64,000 nucleotides of DNA from Laspinema palackyanum D2c (GCF_025370875.1 NZ_JAMXFD010000007.1:184356-248355); one strand, 5' to 3'; counted from the first letter of the stretch, positions 26,530 through 36,256 are shown. The notes: generated from the letters alone by a model not told the origin. A program made the numbers and translations.

Positions 26530-27585
26530 TTAACGACTAATATAGTGAACCCAGAACTCTCCATCCGGAATACAAGTGCGGCGGATTAAATTGTAGGAGT
26601 AGTGCAGATAGGCACCGTTCCTGTCATTTCGATAACCCGATGGGAACCATTCGCCATAAGGGTCATGAACAATAAATCCGTTGGCGTCAAACCCGACTAA
26701 CACGATAATGTGACCAAAGCTGGTGAAATAGCCGTGAATCACACAGGGATTGCCACTGCGCAGGTGATTTTGACAGCGTTCGATGGTTCCCCAGTAGGTA
26801 AAGTCATCTTTGCGTTTATAGTCTCGGACAACTCGCGCTAAATGTTCAGGGTTATGACGGGAATATCCGCGATCGAGACACCAACGATATAATTCATCTT
26901 CCATCTGGCGATAGCGACTGTCGTAGCGGGGAACGCCTAGATATTCCAAACACATGGCGATCGAGGTGACATTACAAGCGCCGCTGGGATTGTAATAGTT
27001 ATCCATCTGAGACTTGAAAGGCACATTTAATCGCACCGTTGCCGCCGGTTGCTGGGGTTGAGTTAGGGTGCGGTTGCCTTCTATGAGTTGAACGTGCTCT
27101 TCAAAGGCATACCAGACGCGATTTCCCCGAATCGCTTCTTGTAAGGTAATCCGATAATGACCGCGATGGCCCCGTTCATAATTAGCTAACGTAAAACTTT
27201 GACCCACTTCTACACTAAATTGCTCATTGGCAGTGAGTACAGAAGATTGGAGGGGTAAAGTTTTAAAAATCGTTTTCGTGATGATTTGTAGGGAAATTCG
27301 CGGTATCGATAAAGTTTGGACCTGAGGATTCATCAGGGCTGCAATTGTTTTCGGACCCAGGGCTTCTTCTTCTTCTTCAATCCCGTTCACTTCCTGAAAG
27401 CGTTGATAAGCGGCGATCGTCAGTTCCCCAAAAACACCATCAACGGGAGGAGTGAGTAATTGCAACTCCGTTAAGCGATGCTGAATCTCACTCGTTAAAA
27501 TCTGATTATTTGCCACTTCGGAGAGGGGACAAATCTTGTCAATTTCCAGAAAAATGGAATTAGGCTTGTCGTTAGTTACGGTCAT
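26530..27585 (-). CDS. C39-like cysteine peptidase with PG-binding-like domain
   Basis: About 351 aa from the ATG at 27585 (MTVTNDKPNS); an upstream extension to 27801 is open but not protein-like. Residues 30-95 resemble a peptidoglycan-binding-1 domain (LTSEIQHRLTELQLLTPPVD, GVFGELTIAAYQRF). A beta-rich middle part follows. The C-terminal 170 residues fit the C39-like papain-fold family: catalytic Cys in NPSGACNVTSIAMCLEYLG, His in GHIIVLVGFD and a conserved VHDPYGEW. No signal peptide is visible. It may cleave peptides or crosslinks at the envelope; the substrate is unknown. An intrinsic terminator follows. Confidence 0.85.
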   Translation of the reverse strand: MTVTNDKPNSIFLEIDKICPLSEVANNQILTSEIQHRLTELQLLTPPVDGVFGELTIAAYQRFQEVNGIEEEEEALGPKTIAALMNPQVQTLSIPRISLQIITKTIFKTLPLQSSVLTANEQFSVEVGQSFTLANYERGHRGHYRITLQEAIRGNRVWYAFEEHVQLIEGNRTLTQPQQPAATVRLNVPFKSQMDNYYNPSGACNVTSIAMCLEYLGVPRYDSRYRQMEDELYRWCLDRGYSRHNPEHLARVVRDYKRKDDFTYWGTIERCQNHLRSGNPCVIHGYFTSFGHIIVLVGFDANGFIVHDPYGEWFPSGYRNDRNGAYLHYSYNLIRRTCIPDGEFWVHYISR

Positions 27586-27866
27586 AATAAAAGAGTGGAG
27601 GGCAAAAGTTCGGGTACTAAAGACGCTGCTAATTGGTTTTAGCCCCTGTAATTTTATTGCGGATAAAATATCGGTTGCTCCGGAAATTGAAGCCGACCTA
27701 ATCCAGGATTTAACCCTCGGGGGACAAAAGACTGAAGAAAGGGCTAGACTCATTCCGCCAGAAGAGATTCTGAGCTGTTCAAGTCCGCTTGGTTGCCCCA
27801 CGCTGACCTATCCCCCTGCTATCGTGGAAAAGAGTATCTTGTTAACTGACGCGATCGCCCACTTTT

Positions 27867-29072
27867 ATGACAGAAAAAGCACGAATTTGTATCCTCGGCG
27901 GCGGATTTGGCGGTCTGTATGCCGCTTTGCGCTTGAGCGAGTTACCCTGGAACCCATCTGGAACCCCCGAGATTGTTCTGATTGATAACAACGATCGCTT
28001 TTTGTTCTCCCCCCTCCTCTACGAGTTGCTCACCGGGGAATTGCAATCGTGGGAAATTGCACCCCCGTTTTCCGAACTGTTGGCAAATACCCGAGTGCGC
28101 TTCCATCAAGGTACTGTCTGTGACATCAACCTAGAGAATAGACAGGTCCATTTAGAGGATGGAGTAGAATTCAGTTACGATCGCGCCATCTTGGCCCTCG
28201 GTGGCGAAACTCCCTTAGATTTAGTCCCCGGATGTGCCGATTATGCCTTCCCTTTCCGCACCATCGCCGATGCCTATCGCCTAGAAGAACGCCTGCGCCT
28301 CCTAGAAGCATCCGACAAAGATAAAATCCGCATCGCTGTCGTCGGTGGCGGATATTCCGGGGTGGAATTGGCTTGTAAACTGGCCGATCGCCTCAAAAAC
28401 CGAGGTCGTCTGCGCCTCGTTGAAATGGGGACAGAAATTCTGCGAACCTCCACGGAATTTAACCGCAAAGCAGCAACCCAAGCCTTAGAAGAACGGGGAA
28501 TTTGGATTGATTTAGAAACCACCACCCAAGAAATTACCGCCGATAGCATTTCCCTGTTATATCGAGAACAAGTAGACCCCATTCCCGTAGATTTGGTGAT
28601 TTGGACCGTTGGAACCCAAGTGGCGGCAGCGGTGCAAGCCCTCCCGGTCAAGCATACCGACCGGGGTCAAATCGAAGTGACGCGGACCTTACAGGCGATC
28701 GACCATCCGGAACTGTTTGCAGTCGGGGACCTCGCCTATAGTCTTGATGGCAGCGGACAACCAGTCCCCACCACGGCACAAGCAGCCATGCAGCAAGCGG
28801 ATTATGCCGCCTGGAATGTTTGGGCCTCCTTGAGCGATCGCCCCCTTCTCCCCTTTGAATATCAAGGATTAGGAGAAATGATGACCTTGGGAATTGATAA
28901 TGCCACCTTAACCGGATTAGGGGTCAAATTGGATGGTCAAATGGCGCACCTCTTACGGCGGTTAGCCTATCTGTATCGGATGCCCACATTTGACCATCAG
29001 CTTAAAGTCGGCTTAAATTGGATTACTCAGCCCGTGCGTGAGTTTTTCTCTCAATCCGGTTTACCCCGTTAA
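27867..29072 (+). CDS. ndbB: Type II NAD(P)H dehydrogenase, NDC1/NdbB type
   Basis: A 401-aa flavoprotein. The FAD fold is ICILGGGFGGLYAALRLSEL and the NAD(P)H fold is RIAVVGGGYSGVELACKLAD. The stretch DRFLFSPLLYELLTGELQSW-EIAPPFSELL closely follows plant NDC1 and Synechocystis NdbB (slr1743). These reduce demethylphylloquinone or plastoquinone and are needed for phylloquinone (vitamin K1) maturation. The C-terminus (VREFFSQSGLPR) is polar and may associate with the membrane. The assignment to NDC1/NdbB rather than NdbA/C is from remembered sequence likeness. The HAD gene begins 9 bp after the stop, so the two are probably co-transcribed. Confidence 0.88.
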   Translation: MTEKARICILGGGFGGLYAALRLSELPWNPSGTPEIVLIDNNDRFLFSPLLYELLTGELQSWEIAPPFSELLANTRVRFHQGTVCDINLENRQVHLEDGVEFSYDRAILALGGETPLDLVPGCADYAFPFRTIADAYRLEERLRLLEASDKDKIRIAVVGGGYSGVELACKLADRLKNRGRLRLVEMGTEILRTSTEFNRKAATQALEERGIWIDLETTTQEITADSISLLYREQVDPIPVDLVIWTVGTQVAAAVQALPVKHTDRGQIEVTRTLQAIDHPELFAVGDLAYSLDGSGQPVPTTAQAAMQQADYAAWNVWASLSDRPLLPFEYQGLGEMMTLGIDNATLTGLGVKLDGQMAHLLRRLAYLYRMPTFDHQLKVGLNWITQPVREFFSQSGLPR

Positions 29073-29081
29073 CCTAAGCTG

Positions 29082-29729
29082 ATGTCCCAACCTTCGGTGA
29101 TTTTTTTCGATGCCGCCGGGACCCTTTTTGGAGTGCGTGGCACTGTCGGTGCCGCTTATGGAAATTTTGCCCGTCGCTTTGGGGTCGAAGTGGACGATCG
29201 CCTGTTAAATCAGGCATTTTTCGACAGTTTTGCCGCCACCGAACAGGCGGCATTTCCGGGAGTTGTGCAAACTGAGATTCCCCGCCTGGAATTTCAGTGG
29301 TGGGAGGCGATCGCCTCGGATACCTTCAAACGCGCCGGAGTCTTCCATCAGTTTGCCGACTTTTCCGCCTTCTTTGAGCAACTGTACGATTACTTTGCCA
29401 CCGCTGACCCTTGGTTCGTCTATCCCGATGTTCGCCCCACCCTGGAATCCCTGCATTCTCAAGGCATTCCAATGGGAGTTGTATCCAATTTTGACTCCCG
29501 ACTCTACTCCGTCCTAGAGGCATTGGATCTGGCTCACTTTTTTGAGTCCGTTACCATTTCTACCGTCGTGGGGGCTGCAAAACCAAACCCGCCGATTTTT
29601 GCGGCGGGTTTAGAAAAACATGGCTGTGCAGCGTCAGAGGCATGGCACATCGGCGATAGCTATCGGGATGATTATCAAGGGGCGATCGCCGCTGGTTTGC
29701 GCGGGATATGGCTGCGGCGTAACCCCTAG
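29082..29729 (+). CDS. HAD-family hydrolase (HDHD3-like)
   Basis: A 215-aa haloacid dehalogenase-superfamily phosphatase. Motif I is FFDAAGTLFG (second acidic residue replaced by Ala, as in HDHD3-like members), motif II is VVSNFDSRL, motif III Lys is in GAAKPNPPIF and motif IV is HIGDSYRDDYQGAIAAG. A helical cap lies between residues 15 and 110. The substrate is probably a small phosphorylated metabolite, not identifiable here. It starts 9 bp after ndbB and likely shares its transcript. Confidence 0.9.
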   Translation: MSQPSVIFFDAAGTLFGVRGTVGAAYGNFARRFGVEVDDRLLNQAFFDSFAATEQAAFPGVVQTEIPRLEFQWWEAIASDTFKRAGVFHQFADFSAFFEQLYDYFATADPWFVYPDVRPTLESLHSQGIPMGVVSNFDSRLYSVLEALDLAHFFESVTISTVVGAAKPNPPIFAAGLEKHGCAASEAWHIGDSYRDDYQGAIAAGLRGIWLRRNP

Positions 29730-29735
29730 AACGGC

Positions 29736-30146
29736 TTAATAAAGGTAGCAGGTGAGTTGCTGGGATTCCATTTGTAGCTGTTCAATCAAGTTTTCATTCC
29801 CCAGCATCATTGCCGCTTGCATCCGGCGTTCTAAACTCCGACAAATGTTATTGCGGTGAAGTTTGGCTACCTCTTCCATCACCTTGTCTGCCGGTTGAGC
29901 ATCCATGAGGGGCCTCACCTGCCGAGTCTTGGGGGCTACTGGTGCCACTGAAGTGCTGACAGGTTCCCCAGAATTATACTGAGCGCCCCGATAGGTTAAC
30001 TCCTTGAGAGTTGCGGGGACAGGAATATGCCGGGGATAGCGCACTTGCCAATCATTCCCCCGATATTTTCCCCCAATTTCTGCCTCCATAAGATTAAAGC
30101 TCTGGGGTTCCGAATCGTAGCCAATTCCCCGATAAGTTAGTTTCAT
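29736..30146 (-). CDS. DUF4278 domain protein
   Basis: A 136-aa protein with two DUF4278 motifs: MKLTYRGIGYDSE at the N-terminus and KELTYRGAQYNSG at about residues 48-60, each a short beta unit with a YRG core. The C-terminal half (AQPADKVMEEVAKLHRNNIC and a Met/Gln-rich helix) is helical. Function is unknown, but DUF4278 proteins are common in cyanobacteria. It is convergent with the HAD gene, only 6 bp apart. Confidence 0.88.
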   Translation of the reverse strand: MKLTYRGIGYDSEPQSFNLMEAEIGGKYRGNDWQVRYPRHIPVPATLKELTYRGAQYNSGEPVSTSVAPVAPKTRQVRPLMDAQPADKVMEEVAKLHRNNICRSLERRMQAAMMLGNENLIEQLQMESQQLTCYLY

Positions 30147-30394
30147 ATCTGTGTTCCTGTTCTAAATTAAGTGGATTTACTAAAGTTGGGAGAGGGGCCG
30201 CTTTTTTGCATTTCCCTCTATTTCTGTATTATATTTTACCGTTTTGATGAAATATGGGTTTTCTTAATAAAACTTAACAATTTGAGCCGTTTTCTGATAG
30301 ATGGACCTCTCCCTCGTTTCTGGGCAAGAAAGCCTTGATCCCCGATACCACTCAAAAATAAGGCCCACTAGAGTAGGGTGGTGTGGAAACTGAA

Positions 30395-30931
30395 GAAACG
30401 ACTAAAGTCGTTACTACAAACAGGGGATAAATCTCTTCGTTTGTAGTAACGACTTCAGTCGTTTCCGGGCATTAACTTCCGGGAGTAACCCTAAACTCTG
30501 CCAATGTCAAGAGGCGATCGCCTCCCCACATCATAAAGAAACGACTAAAGTCGTTACTACAAACAGGGGATAAATCTCTTCGTTTGTAGTAACGACTTTA
30601 GTCGTTTCCGGGCATTAACTTCCGGGAGTAACCCTAAACTCTGGCAATGTCAAGAGGCGATCGCCACCCCACATCATAAAGAAACGACTAAAGTCGTTAC
30701 TACAAACAGGGGATAAATCTCTTCGTTTGTAGTAACGACTTCAGTCGTTTCCGGGCATTAACTTCCGGGAGTAACCCTAAACTCTGGCAATGTCAAGAGG
30801 CGATCGCCTCCCCACATAATAAAGAAACGACTGAAGTCGTTACTACGAACCTAAGAGAACGACTAAAGTCGTTACTACGAACTTGGAGAAATCTCTTTGT
30901 TTGTAGTAACGACTTTAGTCGTTTCCGCGCA
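30395..30931. repeat. 143-bp tandem repeat array (three full units plus one degenerate)
   Basis: Units start at 30395, 30538, 30681 and 30824, exactly 143 bp apart. Each carries an inverted pair of AACGACT(A/G)AAGTCGTT hairpin units, then CGGGCATTAACTTCCGGGAG and a GGCGATCGCC-like site. The last unit is altered, has an extra palindrome, and runs straight into the 3' end of the ADP-ribosylglycohydrolase gene. Confidence 0.93.
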
Positions 30932-31876
30932 TTAACTTCCGGGAGTAACCCCAGACTCTGCAAACTCAAACAACCGATCGCTAAAGGACCTAATTAAGTC
31001 CGCATCCGCTACCCGTTGCCGCCATCGTTCTGGAATGCCAGATTCTCCATAAAATGCCCCGGCAATCTGCCCATAAATCGCCCCGGTTGTATCCGCATCA
31101 TCCCCTAAATTAACCGCTAATAAACAGCCTTCTTCAAACGATTGACTGTGATAAAAAGCCCATAATGCAGCTTCTAAAGACTTAACTACATAACCAGTCC
31201 CTTGAATTTCTGGTGGTTGGCGAGTTTTGAAAGAACCATCCGCAATTTCAGCAATTTCTGGAACCAGGGGATGTTTTTGCCAATATCCAGGAAGGGGACT
31301 GTAGTGAGGAGAAAGCAATTGTTCCTTACTACTATCCTGGATTGCACCAATAATTAATCCGGCAAAATATCGGCAAGCATCGACGGCAGTAGCTGCACCG
31401 TGGGTGGTGCGTGAACTGTCTTTTGAGGTGGCGATCGCCACTTCCGGATGATTCGCATAAAATAGGGGAACAGGTGCTAACCGCATCAGAGAACCATTCC
31501 CCGCACTTCGGGCATCTGTCGCACCACAATAGGGTTGTCTCGTCTCTTGAAATCGCCCCAGGGCTTGTTGCACCGTATTTCCGATATCAAAACACTCTCC
31601 GGTACTGCTGAGATATCCCGTTTGCTCCCATTTTAAATAGGTTTCTAATTGGTTAACCGGGTCAAACCCCTGTTTTTCAATCAGACTTTCTGCTAAACAT
31701 AAAGCCATTGAAGTATCATCGGTCCATTCTCCGGGTTTGAGGTGAAAAATCCCCCCGCCTACCATATCAGTGATGGGAGTAAAAGTCCCCGGTTTCTTAA
31801 ATTCTAAGGTGGTTCCTACCGCATCACCCACGGCTAAACCGAGAAGACATCCACGATATCGAGCGATTTTTTCCAT
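30932..31876 (-). CDS. ADP-ribosylglycohydrolase family protein
   Basis: A 314-aa DraG/ARH-family hydrolase, which removes ADP-ribose from proteins or related compounds using two Mg ions. Metal-binding motifs are visible: [30 protein letters not shown] and the C-terminal [20 protein letters not shown]. The extended motif [13 protein letters not shown] is also present. Length is normal. The stop and last eleven codons are duplicated, with changes, in the adjacent tandem repeats. Without nitrogenase genes in the window, regulation of dinitrogenase reductase cannot be claimed. Confidence 0.93.
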   Translation of the reverse strand: MEKIARYRGCLLGLAVGDAVGTTLEFKKPGTFTPITDMVGGGIFHLKPGEWTDDTSMALCLAESLIEKQGFDPVNQLETYLKWEQTGYLSSTGECFDIGNTVQQALGRFQETRQPYCGATDARSAGNGSLMRLAPVPLFYANHPEVAIATSKDSSRTTHGAATAVDACRYFAGLIIGAIQDSSKEQLLSPHYSPLPGYWQKHPLVPEIAEIADGSFKTRQPPEIQGTGYVVKSLEAALWAFYHSQSFEEGCLLAVNLGDDADTTGAIYGQIAGAFYGESGIPERWRQRVADADLIRSFSDRLFEFAESGVTPGS

Positions 31877-31939
31877 TGGAATTATTAGGGTTAAGGAAAA
31901 ATCTTCAGAGCCATTAAGACAAGGGGTGGGAATTCAGTT

Positions 31940-33364
31940 TTAGAGGGATAAGTCACGCAGATAGTAAAAGCGATCGCTGTGCCAATCGCTGCCTTTAATT
32001 CGTCCTAAATATCCCGTGAGGGGAGAAGAAAGTTCGATTAAAATTTCGTGCATTTCTTTTAAAGGAATAAAATGATGCGGATAGGAACTCACATATAGAG
32101 CATGGAGGGCTTCTACTCCAGCGAGTTCTAAGCGGGCATTTTCTAAATGTCGTTTAACCAGTTTGATAATGCGCGATCGCAACTCAATGGATTCTTTGAC
32201 TTTATCAATATAACTATTGACTTTATCATCGGCCCATCCATAAGGGTCTTGCCGCAAACACTGTTTTAATTTCAGCAAGTCCACGGACCCTTTATATTTA
32301 GCTTGCAAGTCAACTAAACTTTGCAAGGTTTCGGGACGGATGACATTCATCTGATTTTTAATTGCCACGTTCAGCACATCCACAGTTAACTCTTCAGCCG
32401 CGACGATCCACTTAATAGCTCGTTCGTATCGTTCGGTTCCGAGATGATTTGCAGCCCGGGTTAGGAGTTGAGCGGGATTGTCAGAGATCGCAGTTTTGGG
32501 GTTTTTAGCTTTACACTGTCCTACCATAAGATAAGGCGTTTCGCAATAAAAATCGCATCCTTCCCCGGCAATCAGGAACTCAGGAAGGAGTTCGGGACCG
32601 CTAAACCCTAATTTCAGCAACCCTTGGCGCACCAGCTTGGCAAACCCTTGGGCATCTTGAGAATTACCCACCGGGGCGATCGTCCTAATCCAGGTTAAAT
32701 CCGGGTCCTCTGCGGTGGCAGGAACCGGATTTCCGAACCCGAGAAACTGTTGCAAATCATCATCGAGGTTTTGTGCCGTTGGTTGAGAACGAGCGAGTTG
32801 GGCGATCGCCCCTTGCAAGGCATCTAATTCTGGATGCAGAGGGAGGAGGAACTGTTCAAGTTGTGAACGCCGGTAGGCAAAGGTGCGATCGCTCAATACT
32901 GGCACAGAATCAGCCACCGCAATGGTTACAGGTAAGGCAATGGGGGTTCCGATTCGGTCCTGGGTGGGAAGATGAAAAGCTAAGGCGATCGCCTCCGGAA
33001 GTCGATCAACTCGCAAATGAGCCAGAAAAATAGCCCCCTGATCCTCGATAATTTCCTCTAAGTCTTCTAAACTCCACAAGGTTAATCGAGACAGGGTAGG
33101 TAAGGAATTTCTGTCGGTAATGGTTTGGCATCCTTCACACCGCGCGATCGCCACAATTTTGACGGTTTCTGCTACTTCCGTCGGTTGATCCGAGGACTCG
33201 GGCGGCAGTTGAGGGGTAAAATCATTTCGGAAATAAAGGGCAAATTCTTGTCCCGGATCCAGAAAAATTTCTGCCACCGCAGCAATGGTAGCCCCTTGGA
33301 TGAGCGCCTCAACATCCGGTGCACTTAAGCCTAAGGCGGTTGAAATTAACACAGATTGATTCAT
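31940..33364 (-). CDS. Hypothetical protein with possible PD-(D/E)XK nuclease-like core
   Basis: A 474-aa soluble protein. The N-terminal half (1-180) is beta-rich with a CEGC pair (IARCEGCQTI) that could bind metal with other residues. At about 255-330 the pattern GEGCDFYCETPYLMVGQCKA followed by K recalls the D...(E/Q)xK active site of restriction-like nucleases, followed by helices (AQLLTRAANHLGTERYERAI). The C-terminal 130 residues are helical (VKRHLENARLELAGVEALHA). I do not recognise the family; nuclease activity is a hypothesis from one motif. ATG with GAGAG upstream. Confidence 0.75.
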   Translation of the reverse strand: MNQSVLISTALGLSAPDVEALIQGATIAAVAEIFLDPGQEFALYFRNDFTPQLPPESSDQPTEVAETVKIVAIARCEGCQTITDRNSLPTLSRLTLWSLEDLEEIIEDQGAIFLAHLRVDRLPEAIALAFHLPTQDRIGTPIALPVTIAVADSVPVLSDRTFAYRRSQLEQFLLPLHPELDALQGAIAQLARSQPTAQNLDDDLQQFLGFGNPVPATAEDPDLTWIRTIAPVGNSQDAQGFAKLVRQGLLKLGFSGPELLPEFLIAGEGCDFYCETPYLMVGQCKAKNPKTAISDNPAQLLTRAANHLGTERYERAIKWIVAAEELTVDVLNVAIKNQMNVIRPETLQSLVDLQAKYKGSVDLLKLKQCLRQDPYGWADDKVNSYIDKVKESIELRSRIIKLVKRHLENARLELAGVEALHALYVSSYPHHFIPLKEMHEILIELSSPLTGYLGRIKGSDWHSDRFYYLRDLSL

Positions 33365-33712
33365 AGTGCCATCTCTCGGGGACCTACTAGAACCGGGTGA
33401 TATTTTTCTAAATCAAGGGTTATAGCGGTTCCCACAGTTATTTGCGTACATTTTTGGAGTGCGAGCATCTTGCTCGCTAGGACAAGTGAAATATCAAGAT
33501 TTGCGTCAGTCTTGTCCATTATGATTATTCTCCCTGATCGTCCTGACTAAAAGAAGGCACTTTGTCAGAATTATTTTTACAGAAAGAATTTTAGAACAGC
33601 GATCGCCCTAAAAAAAAGAGTTGCCGACGATCTGAAGCGATCGCCGACAACCGAAAAGGCTGTTAACACTTGATGGGTTAACCCGCCTCTATAAAATTTC
33701 CATCACCTAAAA

Positions 33713-33786
33713 TCGGGATGACTGGATTCGAACCAGCGGCCCCTTCGTCCCGAACGAAGTGCGCTACCAAGCTGCGCCACATCCCG
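33713..33786 (-). tRNA. tRNA-Pro (CGG)
   Basis: The minus strand folds as a full cloverleaf of 74 nt including the discriminator A: acceptor CGGGATG/CATCCCG, D arm GCGC..GCGC, anticodon stem CTTCG/CGAAG with loop TTCGGGA (anticodon CGG) and T arm with TTCGAAT. CCA is not encoded. It reads proline codon CCG. Confidence 0.95.
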
Positions 33787-33953
33787 TAATTTATGACCAT
33801 TTATCAGTCTATGGCCTCATAGCCAGAATTGTCAAGTAATTTCTGGCAGATGATTGTAAAAAGGTTTGTCCAGAGCGATCGCAACTGCGAGCGAGTTGAA
33901 CCCTAGGCCAGTATCATAAGGATGATGTCTTTTAAAAATGTTAGGGCATAAGC

Positions 33954-34853
33954 GTGAGTGTAAAACCAGATTGGCTGCGGGTCAAAGCCCCGCAATGGGA
34001 GCGCGTCGGCAACGTTAAGGAAATATTGCGGGATTTAGCCCTCAATACCGTCTGTGAAGAAGCATCCTGTCCCAATATCGGAGAGTGCTTCCACAACGGG
34101 ACCGCGACTTTCCTGATTATGGGGCCAGCCTGTACCCGTGCCTGCCCCTACTGCGATATTGATTTTGAGAAAAAGCCCCAAGCCCTAGACCCCACGGAAC
34201 CCATTCGGTTAGCGGAAGCCGTGCGGCGAATGCGCCTGAATCATGTGGTGATTACCTCAGTGAATCGGGATGATTTGCCTGATGGGGGAGCCAACCAATT
34301 CCGGCGATGTATTCAGGAAGTTCGGGCTGCTTCCCCCGGCACCACCATTGAAGTATTAATCCCGGACCTCTGTGGGAATTGGCAAGCCTTAGAGGTGATT
34401 TTGCAAGCTGAACCGGAAGTGCTCAATCATAATACCGAAACGGTGCCGCGTCTGTATCGCCGGGTGCGTCCCCAAGGCAACTATGAGCGCAGTTTGGAAT
34501 TATTGCGGCGATCGCGCCAACTGGCACCGGGGTTGTACACCAAATCGGGAATCATGCTCGGACTCGGGGAAACCGATGAGGAAATTCAACAGGTGCTGCA
34601 AGATTTACGCGCTGTGGAGTGCGACATTTTAACCTTGGGACAATATATGCAACCGACCCCGAAACATCTACCTGTGGTGAATTGGGTCACCCCAGAGCAA
34701 TTTACCGCATGGCAGCAGCTTGGGGAGTCCTGGGGATTTTTACAAATTGTAGCCTCTCCCTTGACTCGCAGTTCCTATCATGCCGAGCAAGTCCGGGCTT
34801 TGATGGAACGGTATCCTCGGGTGAATAGCCGCAACCCCCAAACGGTTGTTTAG
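33954..34853 (+). CDS. lipA: Lipoyl synthase
   Basis: A 299-aa radical-SAM enzyme that inserts two sulfurs into octanoyl-lipoyl domains of PDH and glycine cleavage H protein. The auxiliary cluster motif is in [13 protein letters not shown] and the radical-SAM motif is [10 protein letters not shown]. The conserved C-terminal RSSYHAEQ supplies the Ser ligand. GTG start ([11 protein letters not shown]); length is typical. gpsA begins 21 bp downstream, so the pair is likely one operon. Many cyanobacteria have two lipA paralogues; which one this is cannot be told. Confidence 0.95.
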   Translation: MSVKPDWLRVKAPQWERVGNVKEILRDLALNTVCEEASCPNIGECFHNGTATFLIMGPACTRACPYCDIDFEKKPQALDPTEPIRLAEAVRRMRLNHVVITSVNRDDLPDGGANQFRRCIQEVRAASPGTTIEVLIPDLCGNWQALEVILQAEPEVLNHNTETVPRLYRRVRPQGNYERSLELLRRSRQLAPGLYTKSGIMLGLGETDEEIQQVLQDLRAVECDILTLGQYMQPTPKHLPVVNWVTPEQFTAWQQLGESWGFLQIVASPLTRSSYHAEQVRALMERYPRVNSRNPQTVV

Positions 34854-34874
34854 GGGAAGGATTGAGGAAAACTG

Positions 34875-35819
34875 ATGGATAATAAGCCGACTTTCCCCGC
34901 CACGAAACCTCAGACCCTCGGAATTTTGGGGGCTGGGGTTTGGGGGCGGACGTTGGGACAGTTAGTGAGCCAAAATGGTCATCCGGTGGAATATTGGTGC
35001 AGGAGTGGCGATCGCAGTTTAGAGGAGATTGTCACTGGGGCGGATATTCTCCTGTCTGCGGTATCCATGAAAGGAGTGGCCCCGGTTTTGTCCCAAGTTA
35101 GAGCCATTGGTCTTGCCACAGATACCATTATCGTAACGGCAACCAAAGGGTTAGACCCCCAAACGACCTGTACGGCAGCGCAACTCTGGCAACGGGCATT
35201 TAGCGATCGCCCCGTGGTGGTGTTAGCTGGACCGAATCTGTCCAAGGAAATTCAACAGGGATTACCCGCAGCAACGGTGGTAGCAAGTAACGATGAGAGT
35301 GCCGCCAGTTTGGTTCAAGAGGTGTTTTCTTCTAGTAACTTTCGGGTTTATACCAATCCGGACCCCTTGGGGGTAGAACTGGGGGGGACCCTTAAAAATG
35401 TCATGGCGATCGCCTCGGGGGTCTGCGATGGACTCCAACTGGGCACCAATGCCAAAGCGGCTTTACTCACCCGAGGACTGACTGAAATCATTCGCATTGG
35501 CATCCATTGGGGGGCGCAAATGGAAACCTTTTACGGATTGTCAGGACTTGGTGATTTACTAGCAACCTGTAACAGCCCTCTTAGCCGCAATTATCAAGTG
35601 GGCTATCAATTGGCACAAGGCAAGACCCTGGCTGAGATTCTCCCGGATTTAGAAGGGACAGCCGAAGGGGTAAATACCACCCAGGTGTTAATTCAACGGG
35701 CTAAAACTTTGGAGATTTCCGTTCCTATTTCCTATCAGGTGCATCAGTTACTCGAAGGCCAAATTACCCCCAAAGATGCGGTTGAAGCCCTGATGCTGCG
35801 GGATATAAAGCCCGAGTAA
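34875..35819 (+). CDS. gpsA: Glycerol-3-phosphate dehydrogenase [NAD(P)+]
   Basis: A 314-aa GpsA that reduces dihydroxyacetone phosphate to sn-glycerol 3-phosphate for phospholipid synthesis in the cytoplasm. The dinucleotide fold is LGILGAGVWGRTLGQLVS. Signature stretches are LAGPNLSKEIQQGLPAA, GGTLKNVMAIASGVCDGLQL, AKAALLTRGLTEI and SGLGDLLATCNSPLSRNYQVG. ATG start preceded by GATTGAGG. Co-orientation with lipA suggests joint expression of two lipid-linked functions. Confidence 0.95.
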   Translation: MDNKPTFPATKPQTLGILGAGVWGRTLGQLVSQNGHPVEYWCRSGDRSLEEIVTGADILLSAVSMKGVAPVLSQVRAIGLATDTIIVTATKGLDPQTTCTAAQLWQRAFSDRPVVVLAGPNLSKEIQQGLPAATVVASNDESAASLVQEVFSSSNFRVYTNPDPLGVELGGTLKNVMAIASGVCDGLQLGTNAKAALLTRGLTEIIRIGIHWGAQMETFYGLSGLGDLLATCNSPLSRNYQVGYQLAQGKTLAEILPDLEGTAEGVNTTQVLIQRAKTLEISVPISYQVHQLLEGQITPKDAVEALMLRDIKPE

Positions 35820-36256
35820 TGTCCCGATATCTAAGCAACCGGAAACTAAACCGGCTCTTTTGTGATCTCAATTCTAACCCCCCGTGATCCGGAACCGTGG
35901 CGATCGGTGATGAAAATTAACGAAGGGGCTGATAGAAGTCACCTCAAGTTGAGGGAATACTTTCTATACTTGCGAGTAGGGTTCTGGGACAGGAATTTTT
36001 CTGTTTCTTCCAAGAACCTGCCTGTTTGATGTAAAATATTGCGAATTCACCGAACGGCGAATTCACCGAACAGGGGCAGCCCTGTTTCGGGAATTAAACC
36101 GCCAAATCCCTTAAGTAACTCACTTTATAACTGACAGTAACGTTATGTAACGGAACGGTCAGATGTGACAAAAAGTCTGATATCGAGGGAATATTGATAA
36201 CAAAGCAGTCAAGAACCGCAAACCACCGATCACCTGGAGACGCTGGGAAGATCACC
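35820..36256 (+). promoter_or_regulatory. sigC upstream region with direct repeats
   Basis: A 437-bp non-coding leader. It has a 16-bp-period direct repeat, GCGAATTCACCGAAC, at 36041-36055 and 36057-36071. A second direct repeat, GTAACG-TTAT-GTAACG, lies at 36137-36152. Both are candidate regulator sites for the sigma-factor gene. No clear -35/-10 pair could be fixed. Confidence 0.4.

Noticed and set aside
27586-27801. Upstream extension of the C39-like peptidase
   Set aside because: 72 residues without protein-like features; the ATG at 27585 gives a natural N-terminus.
30395-30931. CRISPR array
   Set aside because: Units are 143 bp and contiguous, with no short repeat/unique spacer alternation and no cas genes.
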